Shown: positions 37,112-46,216, counted from the first letter of the stretch. The stretch: 64,000 nt of DNA from Streptococcus thoraltensis DSM 12221 (GCF_000380145.1 NZ_KB904586.1:161937-225936), one strand, 5' to 3'. Notes: a model not told the origin generated them from the letters alone. A program made the numbers and translations.

Positions 37112-37288
37112 CTAGAATATAAACCATCCACCGTTTTGAACGAACCACTAGTTATTACTTGTTTAACACATTTATCAAAGATTGAAGGAACGAGATTGTA
37201 CTCCTTAATAATCTCGCAACGCTTTTTCTCAGCTTTGTGAAGGGCAACAATTTGTTGCTTGAAGCCGTCTGTAAATTACTTACCTACT
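37112..37288 (-). pseudogene. IS3-family transposase OrfA remnant
   Basis: On the minus strand the start of an IS3-type OrfA can be read: GK, stop, FTDGFKQQIVALHKAEKKRC, then EIIKEYNLVPSIFDK and SGSFKTVDG. This matches the HTH region of IS150/IS861-like OrfA proteins, but codon 4 is TAA and the sequence stops after about 58 codons. No OrfB or inverted ends were recognised. Confidence 0.7.
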
Positions 37289-37343
37289 CTCAAAAATGTT
37301 GGCTTATAAATCTTTTTAAGACGTTCTATTACCTTAAGAAATC

Positions 37344-37385
37344 AAAAAAAGTTGAAGATTGTCCAAAATGGACTTTTTCTTCAAC
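37344..37385 (-). terminator. thrB terminator
   Basis: On the minus strand GTTGAAGA and TCTTCAAC arms, with an inner GTCCA/TGGAC stem, are followed by TTTTTTTG. It lies 30 bases past the thrB stop and ends the hom-thrB unit. Confidence 0.85.
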
Positions 37386-37414
37386 CTGAGGCTATGATTA
37401 CCTTTTTTTCTGTT

Positions 37415-38275
37415 TTAGTGTTCAACAACGACTCCCTTGCGATCAACTTCTAAAGCGAGAACCTTAGCTGGTAACTGTTTTTCTAAAGCTAGTATAAACG
37501 CTTCTTTTTTATCTTTTGGAAGTAGGGTCATAACAGTTGGACCGGCACCTGAAAGATAGGTGGCATAAGCGCCGAAATTTTGCCCCAATTCTCGAATTTC
37601 TGGGAATTCTGGAACCAGTTTCTGACGATAAGGTTCATGGAAACGATCCTGGCTCATAGCACGTCCTGCCATTTCCAAATCACCAGTCAACAAACCCGCT
37701 ACTGCCATGTTAGCAACCGATGAAGCAAGAACCGCTTCTTTAAACGATAACTCTTGTGGAAGCGCCTGTCTAGAATCACTTGTTTTTAATTCATAAGCTG
37801 GGACATAAGCCACCAAGGCTGTTTCTGGAAAATCCGCCACAATCTTGTTAAGCTCTTGGTTGATGTAGGAGGCCACCACTAGATTCCCAAAGATTGCAGG
37901 TGCCACATTATCAGGGTGTCCTTCAATTTTAGTCGCAATGCTTAATTTATCATCGTCAGATAGATTGAGCTGCCCTAGTTGATTAGCTAATTCAATCCCC
38001 GCTACGATAACAGATGATGACGATCCCAATCCTCTTGCAAGAGGAATGTCAGAAATCATTTTGATCCTATGAGGATGTAGGTCAGGTGCAACTTCTAAAA
38101 CTGTTTTTATTAATAAATTATTCTCGTCAGAAGGAACACCTGCTAAATCATGTTCAATGACCCACTGGGAACTTTCTTCCAATACTTCAATGCTTAAATA
38201 GCAACTGACAGCTAATCCAACCGAATCAAATCCCGGTCCTAGGTTGGCTGAAGTAGCCGGTACACTAATCTTCAT
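37415..38275 (-). CDS. thrB: Homoserine kinase
   Basis: 286 residues of the GHMP kinase family. It phosphorylates homoserine on the way to threonine. Signatures: [19 protein letters not shown] at the N-terminus, the ATP loop [14 protein letters not shown] at about 80-93, and LSGAGPTVM near 225. The start is one base after the hom stop, so the two are co-transcribed. Confidence 0.95.
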   Translation of the reverse strand: MKISVPATSANLGPGFDSVGLAVSCYLSIEVLEESSQWVIEHDLAGVPSDENNLLIKTVLEVAPDLHPHRIKMISDIPLARGLGSSSSVIVAGIELANQLGQLNLSDDDKLSIATKIEGHPDNVAPAIFGNLVVASYINQELNKIVADFPETALVAYVPAYELKTSDSRQALPQELSFKEAVLASSVANMAVAGLLTGDLEMAGRAMSQDRFHEPYRQKLVPEFPEIRELGQNFGAYATYLSGAGPTVMTLLPKDKKEAFILALEKQLPAKVLALEVDRKGVVVEH

Positions 38276-38276
38276 G

Positions 38277-39563
38277 TCATCCTCCTAAAACTTTGAAAGC
38301 ATTTTGCAAAGTAAACGCATCTGAGTTTTGAATTGCAGCAGTTATTTCGTCTAATTGTGTTTTTGTTATATCGTGAGTAATAACGGTGATTAATGCCGTT
38401 CCCTCAATACTCTTCGCTTGAAAAACCTGCTCAAAGGAGATGTCATAAGTAGCGAATAATTGTGCTAATTGAGATAATTGACCGGCTTCATCGCTAGCTT
38501 CCACCGCAAAATAGTAGGCGCTAACAACTTCTTCTGCCTTAGCCAACCTACTCTGACGTTGATAAGCATTAAAAGGCTTAACCACTTTTTCTTCCAGCAT
38601 ATGTCGACTAATCTGCATGATATCAGCCATGACAGAGGTTGCTGTCGGTTTTTGACCTGCACCAGGACCGTAATACATGGATTGCCCAACACCAATGGAT
38701 TCCACAAAAACAGCATTCATGACATCATTGACGGCTGACAAGGGGTGATTAATCGGTACGAGCGTTGGAACAACTTCTGCCCAAATCCCAGAGTCAGTCT
38801 CTTGAATATCGCCGACTAGTTTGATAACGTACCCCAGCTCCTTAGCTACGCTAACGTCTTCTGATTTGATGACATTAATCCCCTTATGATGAATGGCTTC
38901 GAAATCGATTGCCATGCCAAAACCAAACTGACTCAAGATAGCTACTTTGTAGGCTGCATCAATACCTTCGACATCATTTGTCGGATCACTTTCCGCGTAA
39001 CCAAGCTCTTGGGCACTCGCTAAAGCCTTGTCATAACTCCAATTTTCTTCGACCATCTTGGTTAGCATAAAGTTTGATGTGCCATTAAGAACACCAAGTA
39101 TACGAGTGATTTTATCAGCCATCAAAGACTCTGACAAGGTTCTAAGGATTGGAATGCCACCAGCAACCGCAGCTTCATAGGCAAACAAGACCTCATTTTC
39201 CTGAGCCAAGCCAATGAGCTCCTGTCCATGAACAGCAATCAAATCCTTATTAGCAGAAACAACATGCTTTCCAGCCTTAAGTGCTTGACTAATATAAGTC
39301 TTAGCAGGCTCAATACGCCCCATTAACTCAACCACAATGTCAATGGAATCGTCAGCTAGAATGTCCTCAATGGAGTATACAAAATCATAGTCATTTCCTT
39401 GAGAGACCAAGCGATTAGCCTCATCGGTTGATTTTACCAAGACTTTCCCAATTTCAATATCAGTTCCTGCTAATTCAGCAATCTTTGAATGATTTTCCTT
39501 CAATAAAAAAGGAATACCGCTAGCCACTGTGCCAAATCCAAGTAAGCCAATTTTCACCGCCAT
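38277..39563 (-). CDS. hom: Homoserine dehydrogenase
   Basis: 428 residues; the ATG at 39563 is preceded by GAGGTG, while the ATG four codons earlier overlaps that ribosome site. It has an NAD(P)-binding start [12 protein letters not shown], a catalytic domain with [14 protein letters not shown] (about 175), and a C-terminal ACT domain (about 345-428) for threonine feedback. It reduces aspartate semialdehyde to homoserine. It is divergent from the polysaccharide deacetylase gene. Confidence 0.95.
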   Translation of the reverse strand: MAVKIGLLGFGTVASGIPFLLKENHSKIAELAGTDIEIGKVLVKSTDEANRLVSQGNDYDFVYSIEDILADDSIDIVVELMGRIEPAKTYISQALKAGKHVVSANKDLIAVHGQELIGLAQENEVLFAYEAAVAGGIPILRTLSESLMADKITRILGVLNGTSNFMLTKMVEENWSYDKALASAQELGYAESDPTNDVEGIDAAYKVAILSQFGFGMAIDFEAIHHKGINVIKSEDVSVAKELGYVIKLVGDIQETDSGIWAEVVPTLVPINHPLSAVNDVMNAVFVESIGVGQSMYYGPGAGQKPTATSVMADIMQISRHMLEEKVVKPFNAYQRQSRLAKAEEVVSAYYFAVEASDEAGQLSQLAQLFATYDISFEQVFQAKSIEGTALITVITHDITKTQLDEITAAIQNSDAFTLQNAFKVLGG

Positions 39564-39649
39564 AACACACCTCATTTTTCTTGTTTAAATTGTTTCATCT
39601 AGTATAGCAAAACTTTCTGATAATTTACAAGATTTCTCTTGTTTTCTTG

Positions 39650-39658
39650 TGGTATAAT
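39650..39658 (+). promoter_or_regulatory. Promoter of the polysaccharide deacetylase gene
   Basis: TGGTATAAT is an extended -10 box 26 bases before the start codon. No good -35 box is needed or seen. AGGAG precedes the ATG. Confidence 0.65.
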
Positions 39659-39683
39659 GAGAAAAAAGATATAGGAGCTTTAT

Positions 39684-40538
39684 ATGTCAAAGAAGAAATT
39701 TCTAAGTGTCTTTCTGTCTTTTATCTGTCTATCTCTCATCTTCATGCTAAGTTTTGGTGTTAAATCTCATGCAACTGTTGCGGCTAATGAACATCAAAAA
39801 CATCAGCAAAATCAAAAGAGAAAGGCTAAAAAAGTCACTTGGAAAAAGCAAGAGCAACCCGTTCAAATCCCAATTCTCATGTATCATGCCATTCATGAGA
39901 TGGCGCCTGAAGAAAGTGCCAATGCCAATCTCATTGTTGCCCCGAAGCTTTTTGAAGAGCATATCAAAACCTTATCAGACAACGGCTACTACTTCTTAAG
40001 CCCTGAAGAGGCTTATAAGGCTTTGACAAAAAACAAACTTCCACAGAAAAAAGTCGTTTGGGTCACATTTGACGATGGCAATGCTGATTTTTATTCTCAG
40101 GCTTACCCAATCCTAAAAAAATACAAGGCAAAAGCAACCAATAATATCATCACTGGCTTTGTTCAAAATCAATCCTCTGGCAACCTTACCATCCCACAAA
40201 TGATGGAAATGTCTAAGTACGCTATGTCCTTTCAAGGACATACCATCAGCCACCCTGACCTAAGTATGGCGACAAGTGACAGCCAATTAAGTGAGTTGGC
40301 TGACAGCAAGGCTTTTCTAGACAAAGCGCTAAAGCAAAAAACCATGACAATCGCCTACCCTTCAGGACGATATAGCCAAGAAACCATCGACTTATCCAAG
40401 CAAGTCGGTTATCAATTAGGATTAACAACTAATGAAGGCTTAGCAAGTGCTGCCGATGGCTTATTATCTCTCAATCGTATACGTATTTTACCCACAACTA
40501 CTCCTGACTTACTCTTAGAACAAGTTACAGTTGATTAG
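39684..40538 (+). CDS. Secreted polysaccharide deacetylase family protein
   Basis: 284 residues. Signal peptide at residues 1-31 (LSFICLSLIFMLSFGVKSHA), a basic linker, then a NodB-type carbohydrate esterase domain. Metal and catalytic motifs are visible: VTFDDGNADF (Asp pair), GHTISHPDLS (His-x3-His) and IAYPSGRYS. It probably removes N-acetyl groups from wall or extracellular glycans outside the cell. It is monocistronic, divergent from hom, and shares a terminator with the ABC cluster. Confidence 0.9.
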   Translation: MSKKKFLSVFLSFICLSLIFMLSFGVKSHATVAANEHQKHQQNQKRKAKKVTWKKQEQPVQIPILMYHAIHEMAPEESANANLIVAPKLFEEHIKTLSDNGYYFLSPEEAYKALTKNKLPQKKVVWVTFDDGNADFYSQAYPILKKYKAKATNNIITGFVQNQSSGNLTIPQMMEMSKYAMSFQGHTISHPDLSMATSDSQLSELADSKAFLDKALKQKTMTIAYPSGRYSQETIDLSKQVGYQLGLTTNEGLASAADGLLSLNRIRILPTTTPDLLLEQVTVD

Positions 40539-40545
40539 ACAAAAT

Positions 40546-40577
40546 AACCAGCCTAGTTCAAACTAAGCTGGTTTTTT
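40546..40577. terminator. Bidirectional terminator between deacetylase and ABC ATPase
   Basis: AACCAGCCTAGTT and CTAAGCTGGTT arms with a short loop, TTTTTTATT on the plus side and ATTTTG on the minus side, in a convergent gap. Confidence 0.8.
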
Positions 40578-40578
40578 A

Positions 40579-41382
40579 TTATCCCAATACAAGCGCATCA
40601 TCATTGAGCATTTGACCAGAATTTTTATGGAAGAGATCCATCAGTTGGGAAACTGTAAGATTTTTCTTTTCTTCCCCTTTGACATCGACGACAATCTTAC
40701 CTTGATAGAGCATAATAAGACGATTTCCATACTCGATTGCATGCTCCATATTGTGGGTAATCATAAGCGTTGTAAGAGCATGTTCTTCAACCACTTTCTC
40801 AGTTAAAGCCATAACCATGTCACTAGTTTTAGGATCAAGAGCCGCGATATGCTCATCCAAAAGGAGAACATCAGGACGAACAAGAGTTGCCATAGAAAGG
40901 GTCAGGGCTTGACGTTGCCCGCCAGACAAGAAACCAGCATCCGTCTTCATGCGGTTTTCTAACCCAAGACCTAACTCTTTCAAAGCTTCTTTGAAAAGGT
41001 CACGTTCTTTATCTGTGACAGCTTTTTTGAAAATGCTGCGCTTTTTACCACGAAGGTAAGCAATAGCCATGTTCTCTTCAATCGTCAAATTGGTTGCAGT
41101 ACCCATACGAGGATCCTGAAACACACGGCTGATATGCTTTGAGCGAGCTGCAACAGAATCTTTCTTGATAGATTTACCCTTAAGAGAAATATCTCCCTCA
41201 TCCATTTGAACAACACCTGCAATGGTATTAAGAAGCGTTGACTTACCAGCACCATTACCACCGATAATCGAGATGAAATCCCCTTCTTCAACATCCAAAT
41301 CTAAACCACGAAGGACATGATTTTCATTGATCGTTCCTTTTTCAAAAATTTTATGAACATTTTTTAGGCTAAGTAAAGACAT
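40579..41382 (-). CDS. ABC transporter ATPase of the TrpX-family importer
   Basis: 267 residues. Walker A GGNGAGKST (about residue 40), signature LSGGQRQALTLS, Walker B VLLLDEHIAALDP (note His where Pro is common) and switch MITHNMEHA. It drives import through the adjoining permease. It is the last gene of the cluster, one base after the permease stop. Homologous systems are labelled TrpXYZ; the leader peptides upstream point to phenylalanine or tyrosine rather than tryptophan. Confidence 0.9.
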   Translation of the reverse strand: MSLLSLKNVHKIFEKGTINENHVLRGLDLDVEEGDFISIIGGNGAGKSTLLNTIAGVVQMDEGDISLKGKSIKKDSVAARSKHISRVFQDPRMGTATNLTIEENMAIAYLRGKKRSIFKKAVTDKERDLFKEALKELGLGLENRMKTDAGFLSGGQRQALTLSMATLVRPDVLLLDEHIAALDPKTSDMVMALTEKVVEEHALTTLMITHNMEHAIEYGNRLIMLYQGKIVVDVKGEEKKNLTVSQLMDLFHKNSGQMLNDDALVLG

Positions 41383-41383
41383 G

Positions 41384-42280
41384 TTAGTTTTCCTCCGTTA
41401 ATGATTTTGACGCTTTCACTCCAAGTTTTGAGCGAATTTCTGGAATGTATAAAATGATAGCAAGAAGAACCGCAGACACCAGTTTAATCATTTGCGCATC
41501 GACATTAGCTGTTAAGATGACCACGATAATCAAACGATAGATGACCGAACCCAAAACGATAGAGATAAGGCGTTTACCAAGTGACAAGTGCTTGATGATG
41601 ACTTCTGCCAGAATAACTGATGCCAAACCAATAATGATAGTACCTACCCCCATATTAAGGTCAGCGTAGCCATTATTTTGGGCTAAAAGTGCACCTGAAA
41701 GAGCAATCAAACCATTCCCAATCATGTAACCAAGGACTTTCATCTGGTTAACATTAATCCCATTAGCCTGTCCCATATCAATATTATCACCTGTCGCACG
41801 AAGCGAAAGTCCTAACTGTGTATTCAAAAAAAGCATGAGAGACAAGATAACCAAAGCGATAAAAATCACACCAATCAGGATAACAGCGTAAGTTTTATCA
41901 AGTCCCATATCTTGGAACATCGTCACCAAAGTATTTTGCATAGATAGTGAAACGTTTGAACGTCCCATGACCAAAAGGTTTGTTGAGTATAATCCTGTTA
42001 AGGTGATAATCCCTGTCAACAATGGTGGAATTTTCATCTTGGTATGAAGAAAACCAGCCACTAGACCAACAAGCATACCTCCAGCCAAACCAGCAAGCGT
42101 TGTTAAAATGGGATGCCAACCATTAAGGATCCCAACTGATGCTACCGCAGCTCCCATCGGGAAGGCACCTTCAGCTGACAAATCCGCAATATCCAAAATA
42201 CGGAAGGTTATAAAGACTCCGATAGCCATAATTGACCAGAGAAGTCCTTGAGAAATACTTGATAATACAATATCTAACAT
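41384..42280 (-). CDS. ABC transporter permease of the TrpX-family importer
   Basis: 298 residues, about eight to nine hydrophobic segments, of the branched-chain-amino-acid-type permease family (GLSLRATGDNIDMGQANGIN resembles the LivH coupling loop). It would form a homodimeric channel for substrate brought by the neighbouring lipoproteins. It lies 22 bases downstream of the third binding protein. Confidence 0.9.
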   Translation of the reverse strand: MLDIVLSSISQGLLWSIMAIGVFITFRILDIADLSAEGAFPMGAAVASVGILNGWHPILTTLAGLAGGMLVGLVAGFLHTKMKIPPLLTGIITLTGLYSTNLLVMGRSNVSLSMQNTLVTMFQDMGLDKTYAVILIGVIFIALVILSLMLFLNTQLGLSLRATGDNIDMGQANGINVNQMKVLGYMIGNGLIALSGALLAQNNGYADLNMGVGTIIIGLASVILAEVIIKHLSLGKRLISIVLGSVIYRLIIVVILTANVDAQMIKLVSAVLLAIILYIPEIRSKLGVKASKSLTEEN

Positions 42281-42302
42281 CTTATTTTCCTTTTTCTAAT
42301 TC

Positions 42303-43262
42303 TTATTTTTTATCTTTGACTGCTGACATGTCAATATTCAAAAGTTTAGCCATCTCATCATTCACTTTAACCGTAAGATTTTCAGGTGATTCCACTGGTA
42401 CTTGGGAAACTTTTTTTCCTTCTAAAATTTTAATGGCTTGACGAGCTGTTTGACGCCCCAATTCTTCAAAGTCTGGTCCGTATGAGAAGAGCGCCCCTTT
42501 TTCAACCAAGTCTGCGTTGGCCGCGTATACCGGAATTTTCATTTCCTTAGATAAATCTGTCACAAGAGTGATTGAGCTATCAATTAAGTTATCCGTTGGC
42601 ATGTAAAGCACTTCTGTTTGGTTCATTAGAGAACGCGTTGTATCTTGAACATCATTTGTGGATGAAATACCCTTTGCAACAACTTCAATGCCTTCTTTTT
42701 TGAAAACTTTTTTAGCTTCTTTTACTTGTACTTCTGAGTTACGTTCATTGGTCGTGTACATGATACCCACTTTTTTCAAGTTTGGCATTACTTTTTTCAA
42801 AAGAGCAACACGTTCCTCAGTTGGTGCCATATCGGTAGTCCCTGTTGCATTACCGCCTGGCTTTTTCATACTTTTAACCAGTTTAGCTGAAAGAGGATCT
42901 GTCACAGCTGTAAAGGTTACTGGCACGTCCGACGAAGCTGTTGTTAGAGCTTGGGCGGCTGGTGTGGCAATCCCTAACACCAAGTCGTTGTCTTTTACCA
43001 ATTTTTCCGAAATACTTTGTAGATTGGCTTGATCTCCTTGTGAATTTTGGTAATCAATCACAATATTCTTGCCATCTTTGTAGCCTTCTTTAGCTAGCTC
43101 GTCTACAAATCCCTCACGCGCAACGTCTAAGGTTTCAAATTCGACGTATTGTAAGATACCAATGTGTTTTGCATCCTTAGAAGCATCCGATGCTTGCGAA
43201 CAGCCTGCTAAGGTTAAAAGGGCTGCAGTTAGTGTTAAAATCTTTTTAAAATTATTTTTCAT
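42303..43262 (-). CDS. TrpX-family substrate-binding lipoprotein (third in order)
   Basis: 319 residues of the ABC_sub_bind family (PF04392 type). Lipoprotein signal with lipobox LAGC at about residues 18-21. The mature protein begins with GILQYVEFETLDVAREGF, shared with its two paralogues, and has the GIATPAAQALTTASSDVPVT ligand-cleft stretch. It is anchored outside the membrane and hands substrate to the permease. It follows the second paralogue by 11 bases and directly precedes the permease. Confidence 0.9.
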   Translation of the reverse strand: MKNNFKKILTLTAALLTLAGCSQASDASKDAKHIGILQYVEFETLDVAREGFVDELAKEGYKDGKNIVIDYQNSQGDQANLQSISEKLVKDNDLVLGIATPAAQALTTASSDVPVTFTAVTDPLSAKLVKSMKKPGGNATGTTDMAPTEERVALLKKVMPNLKKVGIMYTTNERNSEVQVKEAKKVFKKEGIEVVAKGISSTNDVQDTTRSLMNQTEVLYMPTDNLIDSSITLVTDLSKEMKIPVYAANADLVEKGALFSYGPDFEELGRQTARQAIKILEGKKVSQVPVESPENLTVKVNDEMAKLLNIDMSAVKDKK

Positions 43263-43273
43263 GATGTTCTCCT

Positions 43274-44230
43274 TTAATTATCTTCAATAGGACTGAGATC
43301 AATTCCTAAGTATTTTTCCATTTCTTTATTCACAGTGACTTCCATACCGGCAGGCTCTTCTGCTGGAATGTCTGCAATATCTTTTCCTTCCAATACTGCG
43401 ATAGCTTGTTTTGCCGTCTGACGACCTAACTTTTCATAATTCGGACCATAAGCGAATAAAACACCTGACTCAACCAAATCTGCTGATCCTGATACAACTG
43501 GCACTTTCATCTCTTTTGACAAATCAGTTACTATTGAAATCGAACTATCAATGAGACCATCCGTTGGCATAAACAGCACTTCAGTCTGTTCCATCAAACT
43601 TTTAGTTGTATCTTGAATGTCATTGGTTGATGAAATTCCTTTAACGACAGTTTCAATACCAGCTTCCTTAAAGGCTTTTTTAGCCTTTTTAACCTGTAAT
43701 TCGGAATTCAACTCATTAGTCGTGTACATGATGCCCACCTTCTTTAGATTAGGCATGACTTTCTGAAGCAGGGCGACTCGCTCACTCACAGGAGCCATGT
43801 TGGTAGTTCCCGTAGCACGACCTCCCGGTTGCTCAAAAGACTTAATAATCTTAGCAGAGACGGGGTCCGATACTGCTGTGAACAGGACAGGGGTCTTTGA
43901 GGAAACAGTTGTTAAGGATTGGGCTGGCTGTGTCGCAATGCCAAGAACCAAATCATTATCTGCCAATAATTTTTCTGACATAGTTGGTAAGGACGACTGG
44001 TCACCTTGAGCATTTTGATAATGAATATCAACTGTTTCACCATCTCGATAGCCTTTGTCCTCAAGCTCTGCAAGAAAGCCTTCTCGAGCAGCATCTAATG
44101 GCTCTAATTCAACATATTGAAGGATTCCTATTTGTTTTCTTTCTTCGCCTGATTTTCCTTGCTGCGACTGCGAACAAGCCGTTAAAGTAAAACTTGCTAT
44201 AGCCAATATACTGATTAGTTTTTTTCTCAT
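43274..44230 (-). CDS. TrpX-family substrate-binding lipoprotein (second in order)
   Basis: 318 residues; the ATG at 44230 follows AGGAGT, and a longer frame to 44278 is not supported. Lipobox LTAC. It is a paralogue of the genes at 42303 and 45170 with GILQYVELEPLDAAREGF and GIATQPAQSLTTVSS. It is the first gene of the transport operon behind leader B; a MITE copy lies between leader and gene. Ligand likely an amino acid; specificity is not visible. Confidence 0.9.
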   Translation of the reverse strand: MRKKLISILAIASFTLTACSQSQQGKSGEERKQIGILQYVELEPLDAAREGFLAELEDKGYRDGETVDIHYQNAQGDQSSLPTMSEKLLADNDLVLGIATQPAQSLTTVSSKTPVLFTAVSDPVSAKIIKSFEQPGGRATGTTNMAPVSERVALLQKVMPNLKKVGIMYTTNELNSELQVKKAKKAFKEAGIETVVKGISSTNDIQDTTKSLMEQTEVLFMPTDGLIDSSISIVTDLSKEMKVPVVSGSADLVESGVLFAYGPNYEKLGRQTAKQAIAVLEGKDIADIPAEEPAGMEVTVNKEMEKYLGIDLSPIEDN

Positions 44231-44305
44231 TGCAACTCCTTCCTTTACTATCTGACTCAAATGCGCCTTTATAAGCAATCACTACTTTGTTTTGGCTAGT
44301 GGATT

Positions 44306-44519
44306 ATTGTCAAATGAATTACCTTTCAGACAAGGAACAAAAAAGACGCAGAACAGTACTTGATACTCTTTAAAAATCAAAAGCAAAGGTTGTTAATTTG
44401 ATGTGATGAACTTCAACTCTATCTGCTATCTGTGTCGCCTGGTCTGATTTTGAATTTCATTGAGTGTGAGTAGGGCGAGTCGAAAGTGACCATGTACCAA
44501 AGTTAATTCAAAAGACTGT
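44306..44519 (+). repeat. MITE-like repeat, copy 5 (between leader B and its gene)
   Basis: 214 bp with ends ATTGTCAAATGAATTACC and TTAATTCAAAAGACTGT. It sits just after terminator T2 of leader B and 76 bases before the binding-protein start, so any antiterminated transcript must cross it. Confidence 0.85.
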
Positions 44520-44532
44520 ATCATAAACAAAA

Positions 44533-44762
44533 AGCCGGTTAGACTATAGTCTAACCGGCTTTCTAGGTGCATGCATAAAATCCTAAAAATAGCCGCTTAG
44601 ACTGATAAGATCTAATCGGCTATCAACAATCGAAAAATGCTTTAGCCTCATAGATACAAACTGGGAACGTTTGTATCTACAAGGTACAAACGTCTATCTA
44701 AAGAAACCAAAGTAATAATATGAGTTTGCTTGAGCCATAATGGCAGACGTTTGCTTCAACAT
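44533..44762 (-). promoter_or_regulatory. Relay attenuator (leader B) of the ABC operon
   Basis: Seven segments on the minus strand, in transcript order: 1 (44693-44684), 2 (44679-44667), 3 (44661-44644), 4 (44621-44610), 5 (44603-44591), 6 (44560-44548), 7 (44545-44533). Pairs 1:2 (ACGTTTGTA/TACAAACGT), 3:4 (ATCTA..GGCT/AGCC..TAGAT) and 5:6 (12 of 13) exclude 2:3 (TAGATACAAAC/GTTTGTATCTA), 4:5 and 6:7 (13 of 13). Hairpins 4:5 and 6:7 are each followed by T-runs and act as terminators. A ribosome stalled on the aromatic codons leaves segment 1 free; one at the stop codon covers it. Confidence 0.75.
44694..44762 (-). CDS. Phe/Tyr-rich leader peptide B
   Basis: 22 codons reading MLKQTSAIMAQAN SYYYFGFFR with an AAGGAG ribosome site. 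Six of the last eight residues are Tyr or Phe (YYYFGFF). The stop codon adjoins pairing segment 1. Such codon runs next to alternative hairpins are the hallmark of ribosome-mediated attenuation. Confidence 0.8.
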   Translation of the reverse strand: MLKQTSAIMAQANSYYYFGFFR

Positions 44763-44793
44763 AATTCTTTCTCCTTGTTTTATGATGGTTACT

Positions 44794-44822
44794 AGTCTAA
44801 CCTAAAACAGTTTCTTTGTCAA
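44794..44822 (-). promoter_or_regulatory. Promoter of leader B
   Basis: TTGACA (44817-44822) and TAGACT (44794-44799) on the minus strand, 17 bases apart, about 30 bases upstream of the leader peptide start. Confidence 0.75.
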
Positions 44823-44904
44823 TAGATTTTTCTGAATAATTTAAAAATATTTTATCTTCTTGATTATAGGGCTAGTTGCAACATCTTGGAGAGTTATCTA
44901 ACAC

Positions 44905-45130
44905 TCAATTGTTATTTAGTTCCTTAACATCAATTTTAAGGATTTTGCCATATCTTAATTCATAGCCAATTCAGTAGGTATCTCACTCACTTTATCATTC
45001 TCCAAAACCTTGATAGGCAGTTTGGCGTCCTAATGCACGGTGGTTAGAACCATAGGTCATCACACTTCCTTCTTTTACCATATCACCAGAACCACCAATA
45101 ACTGGCACACCATTTTCCTTTATTATTTGA
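44905..45130 (-). pseudogene. Decayed TrpX-family binding-protein gene (C-terminal remnant)
   Basis: The minus strand reads ENGVPVIGGSGDMVKEGSVM TYGSNHRALGRQTAY before a frame change, then MAK with a further shift into ILKIDVKELNNN and a stop at 44905. This matches the last third of the three intact paralogues (compare VPVVGGSADMVEGGVLFSYG and MAKALDIDV). The N-terminal two thirds are gone. It lies between the first paralogue and leader B. Confidence 0.8.
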
Positions 45131-45169
45131 ATTGTTCAAAATCTTTTTAAAAGACCTGAACTATTTTCC

Positions 45170-46135
45170 CTATTTTTCTTTTTTGATACTTGAAACATCA
45201 ATATCTAGTGCTTTTGCCATGTCATCATTCACAGAAACATTCAAGGCGTCTGGGTATTCTGCAGAAATCTTAGAAACATCTTTTCCTTCGATGACTTTAA
45301 CTGCCAATTTAGCTGTCTGCTCACCAAGTTTTTCGTAATCTGATCCGTATGAGAAGAGTACGCCACCTTCCACCATATCAGCAGAACCACCAACAACTGG
45401 TACCTTAGTTTCTTTTGATAAGTCACTTAGGAGTGTTATCGCACTGGCGATGGTATTATCAGTCGGTACAAAAACAACATCGACATCTTTCATCAGACTT
45501 TTAGCCGTATCTTGCACATCATTAGTTGATGAAATACCTTTTTTAACGACTTTAATGTTAGCTTTTTTGAAGAGTTTTTCAGCTTCTGCTACTTGTACTT
45601 CTGAATTACGTTCACTTGTGGTGTACATGATACCAACTTTTTTAGCATCTGTAAGGACTTTTTTGACTAATTTTACTTGTTCTTCAACTGGTGACATGTC
45701 ACTCGTACCTGTTGATATTCCTGATGGATTTTTCATGCTTTTAACTAATTTCGCAGAAACAGGATCCGTCACAGCGGTAAATAAGATAGGCGTATCTGAA
45801 GATGCCGTTACCAAGGACTGGGCTGCTGGCGTTGCAATACCAAGGACTAAATCATTGTCTGAAACCAATTTTTCAGAGATGGACTGGAGATTGGCTTGGT
45901 CACCTTGGGCATTTTCATAAGAGATTTTTATGTTTTTGCCATCCTTATAACCTTCATCTGCTAAGCCTTTCTCAAATCCCTTGCGTGCAGCTGTAAGAGA
46001 CTCATGCTCCACATATTGTAAAATCCCAACTTTAGGCGTCTCCTTTGAACTGGTCTTATCACCAGATTGCGAACAAGCTGCTAATAAAAGTGCAGTAGCT
46101 CCGAGAGTAACAACAGTTTTCCATGATTTTTTCAT
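45170..46135 (-). CDS. TrpX-family substrate-binding lipoprotein (first in order)
   Basis: 321 residues; the ATG at 46135 follows GGAGG. Lipobox LAAC near residue 21. The mature sequence starts with VGILQYVEHESLTAARKGF. It has its own promoter and attenuator (leader A) and no permease gene directly behind it, so it probably works with the permease and ATPase further downstream. It is a paralogue of the genes at 42303 and 43274. Family structures have been reported with tryptophan or phenylalanine bound; the leader favours phenylalanine. Confidence 0.9.
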   Translation of the reverse strand: MKKSWKTVVTLGATALLLAACSQSGDKTSSKETPKVGILQYVEHESLTAARKGFEKGLADEGYKDGKNIKISYENAQGDQANLQSISEKLVSDNDLVLGIATPAAQSLVTASSDTPILFTAVTDPVSAKLVKSMKNPSGISTGTSDMSPVEEQVKLVKKVLTDAKKVGIMYTTSERNSEVQVAEAEKLFKKANIKVVKKGISSTNDVQDTAKSLMKDVDVVFVPTDNTIASAITLLSDLSKETKVPVVGGSADMVEGGVLFSYGSDYEKLGEQTAKLAVKVIEGKDVSKISAEYPDALNVSVNDDMAKALDIDVSSIKKEK

Positions 46136-46216
46136 TTTCAAATCCTCCAAATAATATCAATCACTTACTAAGATCTAGGATTGCCATCCCAAAAATCCAC
46201 GAAGTCTTTATCATAA

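Larger units (their letters stand above)
36020..37343. other. Gene-poor region with remnants
   Basis: About 1.3 kb without an intact gene. It holds two unexplained frames: a 49-codon plus frame at about 36102, and an 84-codon hydrophobic minus frame at 36171-36425 that lacks a recognised family. It also holds MITE copy 4 and an IS3-type orfA remnant. The rest is AT-rich and unrecognised. It reads as a site of repeated insertion and decay. Confidence 0.5.

Noticed and set aside
40579..41382. Loss of function from LLLDEHIAALDP in the ABC ATPase Walker B
   Set aside because: His instead of Pro after the catalytic Glu occurs in members of this ATPase family; the catalytic Asp/Glu and other motifs are intact.
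44540..44770. T-box riboswitch upstream of the TrpX-type operon
   Set aside because: TrpX operons elsewhere can have T-boxes, but no T-box consensus (AGGGTGG-like) is present. The leader peptide and pairing pattern explain the region better.
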